Assembly (NCBI RefSeq): GCF_000185965.1
Contig: NC_014924.1
Span: 248,001 to 312,000, forward strand
Direction: 5' to 3'
From: Pseudoxanthomonas suwonensis 11-1
GTDB taxonomy: Bacteria > Pseudomonadota > Gammaproteobacteria > Xanthomonadales > Xanthomonadaceae
Length of the DNA: 64,000 nucleotides
In this document: positions 58,312 through 64,000 of the stretch, piece after piece
How positions within the stretch are numbered: the stretch's first letter is position 1
Layout: each line of letters opens with the position of its first letter
Program-made: the position numbers and the translations under genes
The notes under the pieces: model-generated
Database searches by the model: none
What the model saw: only the letters and a program-made list of their open reading frames with translations
Told to the model about the DNA's origin: nothing

Positions 58312-59429
58312 GGGATTTCCTGCGCTGGCTGCTGGACATGGGCGGGCGCTTCGTGCGCACCCTGGACTGGCCGCTGTGCCTGGCCCTGGCCGGGCTGATG
58401 GCCTTCGGCCTGGCGGTGCTCTACAGCGCCGGTGGTCCCAGTGGCGGCGCGGCCCTGGTCAAGGCCCAGGGCGCGCGTTTCGCGGTGGGCGCGGTGGCGA
58501 TGTGGGCACTGTCGCGGGTCTCGGTGATCCGCCTGCGCGCGTGGTCGCCAACGGTGTACTTCCTGTCCATGCTGCCGCTGCTGGCGGTGCTGCTGGTCGG
58601 CACCGGCAAGCACGGCCGGCACTGGCTGAACCTGGGCGTGTTCTACCTGCAGCCCTCGGAGCTGCTGAAGATCGCGCTGCCGATGATGGTCGCCTGGTAC
58701 CTGCACTCGCGGCCGCTGCCGCCGCGGGTGCCGACGGTGCTGGCCACCGGCGCGCTGATCGCGCTGCCGACCGGCCTGATCCTGCTGCAGCCGGACTTCG
58801 GCACCGCCATGCTGATCGCCAGCAGTGGCGTGTTCGCCCTGCTGCTGGCCGGGCTGCCGTGGTGGTGGGTGGGCGTGGGCGTCGGCGGCGTCGCGGCGGT
58901 GGCTCCGGTGGCCTGGTTCTGGCTGCTGCGGCCATACCAGAAGGACCGCATCCTGACCTTCCTCGATCCCGAGCGCGATCCGCTGGGCGCGGGCTGGAAC
59001 ATCATCCAGTCCAAGATCGCGATCGGCTCCGGCGGCCTGACCGGCAAGGGCTGGGGCGAGGGCAGCCAGTCCCACCTCAACTTCATCCCCGAGCAGACCA
59101 CCGACTTCGCCTTCTCGGTGCTGAGCGAGGAGTTCGGCTGGGTCGGCGTGGCCACGATGCTGGCCCTGTACCTGTTCGTGATCGGCCGCTGCCTGTGGAT
59201 CGCCGCCCAGGCCCGCGACGGCTACTCGCGGCTGCTGGCCGGCTCGCTGGGCCTGGCCTTCTTCGTCTACGTGCTGGTCAACGGCGGCATGGTCTCCGGC
59301 CTGCTGCCGGTGGTCGGCGTGCCCATGCCGCTGCTGAGCTATGGCGGCACCTCGGCGGTGTCGCTGCTGGCCGGCCTGGGCCTGGTCATGGCGGTCCGCA
59401 CCCACCGCCCGGTCCATGCCTTCCACTGA
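58308..59429 (+). CDS. rodA: Rod shape-determining peptidoglycan polymerase RodA
   Basis: A 373-residue SEDS-family glycosyltransferase with about ten membrane helices. Family signatures are FYLQPSELLKIALPMMVAWY, QPDFGTAMLI and FIPEQTTDFAFSVLSEEFGW; the Asp in TTDF corresponds to the conserved catalytic-region acid. It polymerises lipid II together with PBP2, whose gene overlaps it. Confidence 0.97.
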   Translation: MRDFLRWLLDMGGRFVRTLDWPLCLALAGLMAFGLAVLYSAGGPSGGAALVKAQGARFAVGAVAMWALSRVSVIRLRAWSPTVYFLSMLPLLAVLLVGTGKHGRHWLNLGVFYLQPSELLKIALPMMVAWYLHSRPLPPRVPTVLATGALIALPTGLILLQPDFGTAMLIASSGVFALLLAGLPWWWVGVGVGGVAAVAPVAWFWLLRPYQKDRILTFLDPERDPLGAGWNIIQSKIAIGSGGLTGKGWGEGSQSHLNFIPEQTTDFAFSVLSEEFGWVGVATMLALYLFVIGRCLWIAAQARDGYSRLLAGSLGLAFFVYVLVNGGMVSGLLPVVGVPMPLLSYGGTSAVSLLAGLGLVMAVRTHRPVHAFH

Positions 59430-59504
59430 CCGTCCCCGTCCGGCCCGGGATGTGAAAATCCCAATGGCTGCATGGGCTTGCGCACGCATGCTAACCTGCC
59501 TTCG

Positions 59505-60644
59505 ATGATCAAGAAGCCCGCAACGCGCGGCCGTCTGCTGACCGGCCTCATCCTCGCCGGATTGCTGGGCTGCACGCCCCGCGCCGGTGTCGTCTCCAAC
59601 CCGCCGGCCGCGGTGCCGAACGTCCCCGCGACCCCGGCCGAAGCCCGGCCCGAGACCGTGCAGGCGCCGCCGGTGGACCTGACCCCGGTGCCGTTCGAGG
59701 TGGCGCGCGCGCGCTTCATCGCCGATACCAGCGAGCGCTACGGCATTCCCGCCGCCGAGATCGAGGCCACCCTGGCCGGGGCCAGCTTCCTCGACAGCGT
59801 GGTCAACGCGATGTCGCGCCCGGCCGAGCGGGTCAAGCCGTGGCACGAGTACCGGCCGCTGTTCATCAGCCAGGCCCGGATCGACGGCGGCCGCCGCTTC
59901 CTCGGGCAGAACCGGGTCAAGCTGGCCAAGGTCGAGGCCGATACCGGCGTGCCCGCCGAGGTGATCGTCGCGATCATCGGCGTGGAGACCAGCTACGGCG
60001 GCAACACCGGCCGCTACTCGGTGCTGGATGCGCTCTACACCCTGGCCTTCCGCTATCCGCGTAGCGGCGACCCGGCCAAGCTCGAGCGCGAGGTGCGGCG
60101 CGAGCTGTTCTTCCGCGAGGAGCTGGCGCAGCTGTTCGCGCTGGCGCGCGAGGAGAACCTGGACATCACCACGCTCAAGGGCAGCTATGCCGGCGCCATG
60201 GGCATGGGCCAGTTCATGCCGTCGAGCTACCGCGACTTCGCGGTCGATGGCGACGGCGACGGCCGCCGCGACCTGTTCGGCAGCCTCGACGACGTGTTCG
60301 CCTCGGTCGCCAACTACTTCGTGAAGAAGGGCGGCTGGGTGCGCGGCGGCCTGGTCGCGGTGCCGGCCACGCTCGAGCCGGGCCGCGAGCCGTTCGACCC
60401 GAGCGAGTGGAAGCCGACCCACACCCTCGCCGACCTGGCCGCGCGCGGCTACCGGCCGCAGCTGCCGGTGCCGGACGGCGCCACCGCCACCCCCATCAGC
60501 CTGGAGGGCAGCAGCGGCCCGCAGTACTGGCTGGGTTTCCAGAACTACTACGCGATCACCCGCTACAACATCTCCAAGATGTACGCGATGGCGGTGTTCC
60601 AGCTGTCGGAGGCGATCGCCGGGCGGGAGATCCCGCCGGCATGA
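59505..60644 (+). CDS. mltB: Membrane-bound lytic murein transglycosylase B
   Basis: A 379-residue lipoprotein (lipobox GLLGC, Cys20) that cleaves peptidoglycan glycan strands. The family 103 domain has the catalytic Glu in IIGVETSYGGNTGRYSVLDA and later AGAMGMGQFMPSSYRDF and DVFASVANYFVKKGGW. The ATG at 59505 is chosen for the signal peptide; 11 upstream codons are open but not needed. The stop overlaps rlpA (ATGA). Confidence 0.94.
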   Translation: MIKKPATRGRLLTGLILAGLLGCTPRAGVVSNPPAAVPNVPATPAEARPETVQAPPVDLTPVPFEVARARFIADTSERYGIPAAEIEATLAGASFLDSVVNAMSRPAERVKPWHEYRPLFISQARIDGGRRFLGQNRVKLAKVEADTGVPAEVIVAIIGVETSYGGNTGRYSVLDALYTLAFRYPRSGDPAKLEREVRRELFFREELAQLFALAREENLDITTLKGSYAGAMGMGQFMPSSYRDFAVDGDGDGRRDLFGSLDDVFASVANYFVKKGGWVRGGLVAVPATLEPGREPFDPSEWKPTHTLADLAARGYRPQLPVPDGATATPISLEGSSGPQYWLGFQNYYAITRYNISKMYAMAVFQLSEAIAGREIPPA

Positions 60645-61786
60645 CCGCGCGCCGGCCCTCGCAGGCAGTCCTGCGCATGGCCGCGGTCCTGGCCATGCTG
60701 GTGCTGGCCGCGTGCGGCAGCGCGCCGAAGAAGGCCAGTGCGCCGTCGCCTGCGAAGGGCGACAAGGTGGCGTCCCCGTCCGCTGCGGACGGCCGCTGCA
60801 GTGGCGTCTCGCCGTACGCGCCGGCGCAGGAGGATCCGTCCACCCGCGGCGACTACACCGCCGGCGGCCTGTACAAGCCGGGCGTGCCCGACCGCACCCC
60901 GGACTACGTGCCCGACGTGGACTGCATCCCCGAGCCGGTGGTGGTCGACCTGCCGCGCTCGCCGGTGGGCAACCGCTCGCCGTACACGGTGCTGGGCAAG
61001 CAGTACAAGGTCATGGACCGCCCGCACGGCTACGTCGAGCAGGGCATCGCCTCGTACTACGGCAGCAAGTTCCACGGCCGCCGCACCTCCAACCAGGAGG
61101 TGTACGACATGTACACCTTCAGCGCCGCGCACAAGACCCTGCCGCTGCCGAGCTTCGCCCGGGTCACCAACCTGGACAACGGCAAGTCGGTGGTGGTGCG
61201 GGTCAACGACCGCGGCCCGTTCCACGATGGCCGGGTGATCGACCTCAGCTACGCCGCCGCGGTGAAGCTGGGCATCGTCGCCCGCGGTACCGGCCGGGTC
61301 GAGGTACGCGCGCTGGTCCCGGGCGAGGACGACGGCACCCGTTACGCGGCAAGGCCCGCCGCTGTCCCCGCGCCGGCCCAGGTCGCCGCGGCGCCTGCGC
61401 AGACCGCGCCGGCGACCCCGGCCACCGCGCTGGACCAGCTGGTCCAGGCGCTGCCGGAAGAAGCGCCGCCGGTCGCGAACGAACCGCCCGCCGTTGCCAG
61501 TGCGCCCGCCGCCGCGCCTGTTGCTGCTTCAGTCCACGCCGCACCGTCGGTGATCTCGCCCTCGGCGCAGCTGCTGCAGGTCGCCAGCTTCTCCAGCGCC
61601 GACAATGCGCGCCGGGCGCTGGAACGGCTGCTGGCCGCCGGCATCAGCGAGGCGCGCATCGAGGACGCGACCAGCGGCGGACGCACGCTGTGGCGCCTGC
61701 GGGTGCCGGCCGCCGGCGACCCGGCGGAACTTGCGCTGCGCATCGCCGGTCTGGGTTTCGGTACCCCGCAGCCGGTCCGCGACTGA
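60641..61786 (+). CDS. rlpA: RlpA family septal lipoprotein with SPOR domain
   Basis: A 381-residue lipoprotein (lipobox LAAC, Cys25). The double-psi beta-barrel (about 130-225) carries GIASYYGSKFHGRRTSNQE, the His of AAHKTLPLPS and the Asp of VNDRGPFHDGR, which are active-site residues in Pseudomonas RlpA, a lytic transglycosylase that acts on glycan strands without stem peptides. An Ala/Pro-rich linker leads to a C-terminal SPOR domain (about 305-378) that binds such strands at the septum. Confidence 0.93.
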   Translation: MTARRPSQAVLRMAAVLAMLVLAACGSAPKKASAPSPAKGDKVASPSAADGRCSGVSPYAPAQEDPSTRGDYTAGGLYKPGVPDRTPDYVPDVDCIPEPVVVDLPRSPVGNRSPYTVLGKQYKVMDRPHGYVEQGIASYYGSKFHGRRTSNQEVYDMYTFSAAHKTLPLPSFARVTNLDNGKSVVVRVNDRGPFHDGRVIDLSYAAAVKLGIVARGTGRVEVRALVPGEDDGTRYAARPAAVPAPAQVAAAPAQTAPATPATALDQLVQALPEEAPPVANEPPAVASAPAAAPVAASVHAAPSVISPSAQLLQVASFSSADNARRALERLLAAGISEARIEDATSGGRTLWRLRVPAAGDPAELALRIAGLGFGTPQPVRD

Positions 61787-61864
61787 GCGCGGGCTTACAA
61801 TCGTCCGCTTGATCCTTCCTTTCCGCCCGGCCCCAGGCCGGTTGCCGCAGGAGTTCCTGTTTCC

Positions 61865-63088
61865 ATGAAGTTCCGTCCCACCGGTCCGCTGACCGTCCTC
61901 GCCGCGGCCGCCACCTTCGCCTTCGGCCTGGCCTTCGCCCAGGCCCCGGCACCCGCACCGCAGCCCGCCGGGGCCGCACCGGCCGCGCAGGCGGTCGCGA
62001 TCCCGCCCGCCCCGCGTCCCTCCCAGGCCACCGCGTGGCTGGTGATGGACTACGCCACCGGCCAGGTCCTGGCCGGCGAGAACGTGGACGAGCAGGTCGA
62101 GCCGGCCAGCATCACCAAGGTGATGACCTCCTACGTGATCGCCGCGGAAATGGCCGCCGGCCGGGTCAAGCCCGACGACCAGGTGCTGATGAGCGAGCGC
62201 GCCTGGCGCGAGGGCGGCGCCCGCACCGACGGCAGCTTCAGCGGCTTCCCGGTCAACCAGACCGCACCGCTGGTGGAGATGGAAAAGGGCATGGCGGTGC
62301 AGTCGGGCAACGACGCCGCGATCGCGCTGGCCGAGCACGTCGCCGGCACCCAGGAGGCCTTCGCCGACCTGATGAACAGCTACGCGGCGAAGATCGGCAT
62401 GAAGAACAGCCACTTCGTCAACGCGCACGGCCTGTCCGCCGAAGGGCACTACAGCACCGCGCGCGACCTGGCCCTGCTTGGCCGTGCCTTCGTGCGCGAC
62501 TACCCGGAGCAGTACGGGTACAACAAGATCAAGGAATTCACGGTCAACGGCATCACCCAGCCGAACCGCAACCTGCTGCTGTGGCGCGATTCCTCGGTCG
62601 ACGGCATCAAGACCGGCCACCACTCCAAGGCCGGCTACTGCCTGATGAGCTCGGCCCAGCGCGGCGACCAGCGCCTGGTCGCGGTGCTGATGGGCGGCGC
62701 CTCCGAGCGCCAGCGCGCCGACGACAGCCTGGCCCTGCTGAACTGGGGCTTCCGCTTCCACGAGACCCACCGCCTGTACGAGCCCGGCAAGCCGGTGGCC
62801 TCGCTGAAGGTGTGGAAGGGCAAGGCCGACCAGGTGCAGCTGGGCGTGGCCGAGCCGCTGCTGGTGAGCGTGGGTCGCGGCCGCTACGGCGACCTCAAGC
62901 CGGCGATGGAAGTGCCGCGCTCGCTGGTGGCGCCGATTGCCGCCGGCCAGCAGATCGGCACGGTCAAGGTGTCGCTGGATGGACAGGTCGTGGCCGAGGC
63001 GCCGCTGGTCGCCGCCAACGCGGTCGAGGAAGCCGGCTTCTTCAAGCGCCTGTGGGATGCCTTCTGGATGTGGTGGGAGTCGGAGTGA
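61865..63088 (+). CDS. dacC: D-alanyl-D-alanine carboxypeptidase (PBP5/6 family)
   Basis: A 407-residue penicillin-binding protein that removes the terminal D-Ala from pentapeptides. A signal peptide (about 1-25) and Ala/Pro linker precede the S11 domain: Ser82 and Lys85 in SITKV, SGN in MAVQSGNDAAI and KTG in IKTGHHSKAG. The C-terminal PBP5 domain ends in an amphipathic helix, FFKRLWDAFWMWW, the membrane anchor. A TACAAT box lies at 61796-61801. Symbol dacA would be equally acceptable. Confidence 0.94.
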   Translation: MKFRPTGPLTVLAAAATFAFGLAFAQAPAPAPQPAGAAPAAQAVAIPPAPRPSQATAWLVMDYATGQVLAGENVDEQVEPASITKVMTSYVIAAEMAAGRVKPDDQVLMSERAWREGGARTDGSFSGFPVNQTAPLVEMEKGMAVQSGNDAAIALAEHVAGTQEAFADLMNSYAAKIGMKNSHFVNAHGLSAEGHYSTARDLALLGRAFVRDYPEQYGYNKIKEFTVNGITQPNRNLLLWRDSSVDGIKTGHHSKAGYCLMSSAQRGDQRLVAVLMGGASERQRADDSLALLNWGFRFHETHRLYEPGKPVASLKVWKGKADQVQLGVAEPLLVSVGRGRYGDLKPAMEVPRSLVAPIAAGQQIGTVKVSLDGQVVAEAPLVAANAVEEAGFFKRLWDAFWMWWESE

Positions 63089-63114
63089 GCCCCGACCGCC
63101 CCGCATGATCCCTG

Positions 63115-63139
63115 GACAGCCGGCCCCGCGCCGGCTGTC
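63115..63139 (+). terminator. Probable terminator after dacC
   Basis: A perfect 10-base stem (63115-63124 with 63130-63139, GACAGCCGGC/GCCGGCTGTC), loop CCCGC, followed only by TTCGT. It is the likely end of the cell-wall gene cluster, though the T-tract is weak. Confidence 0.5.
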
Positions 63140-63278
63140 TTCGTATCCGGGGTCCGAACCTGTGCGGCAGTTCTCCAACCGCGCGCGCCCGCTGGCTTAT
63201 GCTTGGCCGCACGCGCCGCCTCCGGGCTGCGCGCCTGGGCGCGGAGCGCCGGTACCCACTGGGACGGACGGGGGGCAC

Positions 63279-64000
63279 ATGGGCAATTGGAATGCATGGG
63301 GCGCGTACGCCGCGTTCCTGGTAGCGGTAGCACTGACCGGTCCGGCAGCGGCCGGCTCGCGCGCACAGCCCGCGCAGCAGTCCCACGAGGTTTCCCATCC
63401 GGTGGCGCAGATCCCGGTCTGCCGGGTGCCGCTGGGTACCGTGTCGGTAACCGAACCGGCGGACGCGGAGAACTGGCGGAGGCGCCACCAGCTGCCGCCG
63501 CCGTCGCGGCTGGTCGGCGTGCTGGTGGCCCGTTCGCGCTGTTTCACCCTGCGCGACCACGGCGTCGGTCCCGGTTCGCAGGTCGCCGACGGGGCCGGCC
63601 AGCTTCCGCCGGCGGCGGCCGACTTCGTCCTGGAACCGGACCTGGCCCCGGGCGAGAGCCGGAGTGGACCTGCCGACGAGCCGACGCCCCCGGCACAGGC
63701 CGTGGAAGTGGTGCTGACCCTGGTCGACCAGCGCGGTACCGGCCGCGTTGCCGTGTCCGGCAGCGCCAGCCGCGACCAGCTGCGCGCCGGTGCCAGCGGC
63801 ACCCTGTTCACCGCCGGCGGCCTGCGCTCGGCCGGCGTCGGCGGCTATGCCAGCACCGAGCACGGCCAGGTCGTCGCCTTCGCCTACCTGCAGGCCTATA
63901 CCGACCTGGTGGTCCGCCTGGGTGGATGGTCCGAGGACTCGGCCGAGGCCGCCGCAGCCCGCGCGCTGCGGGTGGACCGGGCGGTGCGGGCCCTCGCCGG
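63279..64000 (+). CDS. CsgG/HfaB-like exported protein, cut by the window edge
   Basis: The frame opens with ATG at 63279 after a GGGGGG tract and stays open to the end of the window (240 codons), so the 3' end is missing. A signal peptide (about residues 1-25, AYAAFLVAVALTGPAAAGS) is followed by VCRVPLGTVSVTEP, then SRCFTLRDHGVGPG, ADFVLEPDLAPGESRS, VEVVLTLVDQRGTGRVAVSG, GYASTEHGQVVAFAYLQAY. This order resembles CsgG-related proteins, which have nucleotide-like folds and act at the outer membrane (curli secretion, holdfast attachment). Family membership is my judgement from pattern; a true curli role is not supported by anything nearby. Confidence 0.6.
   Translation, partial: MGNWNAWGAYAAFLVAVALTGPAAAGSRAQPAQQSHEVSHPVAQIPVCRVPLGTVSVTEPADAENWRRRHQLPPPSRLVGVLVARSRCFTLRDHGVGPGSQVADGAGQLPPAAADFVLEPDLAPGESRSGPADEPTPPAQAVEVVLTLVDQRGTGRVAVSGSASRDQLRAGASGTLFTAGGLRSAGVGGYASTEHGQVVAFAYLQAYTDLVVRLGGWSEDSAEAAAARALRVDRAVRALA

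Overview
The window is 64 kb of GC-rich, densely packed chromosome with no rRNA, tRNA, CRISPR array, insertion sequence or prophage that I can see. Gene content and order point to a gammaproteobacterium of the Xanthomonadaceae (Xanthomonas, Lysobacter, Luteimonas or Pseudoxanthomonas type). The evidence is the tsaC-topA-smg-dprA-LysM/def-fmt-rsmB neighbourhood, an HslV with a short N-terminal extension, an opgH gene without opgG beside it, an exonuclease-ligase-helicase-PdeM repair operon, and intergenic GAATC-type and CCCTCTCC-type repeats. I cannot fix the genus from the sequence alone.

Layout. 1-8.8 kb (mostly minus strand): tsaC, topA, three adjacent genes whose proteins all start with a GYF_2 (DUF4339) domain fused to different membrane modules, then smg, dprA and a LysM protein. 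9-15 kb (plus): def, fmt, rsmB, then two cell-surface polysaccharide genes (an ArnT-type glycosyltransferase and an O-antigen-ligase-like protein). 15.2-21.3 kb: a DcaP-like porin plus an MFS symporter, divergent from acetyl-CoA synthetase and a LuxR-type response regulator. This looks like a carboxylate uptake and activation module. 21.4-27 kb: opgH, a carboxylesterase, a LytTR response regulator next to hemC, and a WYL regulator. 27-32.5 kb: a 560-base repeat cluster, a small membrane protein and two secreted S9 prolyl oligopeptidases. 32.5-35.7 kb: ybaN, lptM, dapF, a DUF484 gene and xerC, which is the enterobacterial yifL-dapF-yigA-xerC order. 35.7-41.6 kb: a zinc alcohol dehydrogenase, a MazG-like gene, hslVU with a possible heat-shock promoter, and DUF2269 with a tiny overlapping upstream reading frame. 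41.6-48 kb (minus): the overlapping repair operon and a yeast-type cytosine deaminase. 48-53 kb: ubiE, a lipoprotein M1 aminopeptidase, two unknown genes and a PfkB kinase. 53.5-63.1 kb (plus): the rod-shape and cell-wall cluster mreBCD-mrdA-rodA-mltB-rlpA-dacC. The right edge cuts a CsgG-like gene.

Together the genes serve translation (TsaC, Def, Fmt, RsmB), envelope growth (Mre/Rod complex, MltB, RlpA, DacC, OpgH, LptM, polysaccharide genes), DNA maintenance (TopA, DprA, XerC, repair operon) and protein turnover (HslVU, S9 and M1 peptidases). The window is mainly core chromosome. The least explained parts are the GYF_2 trio, the MFS transporter with a large soluble insert, the small reading frame before DUF2269, the repeat cluster at 27 kb and the GAATC repeat that runs into the mreC coding sequence.
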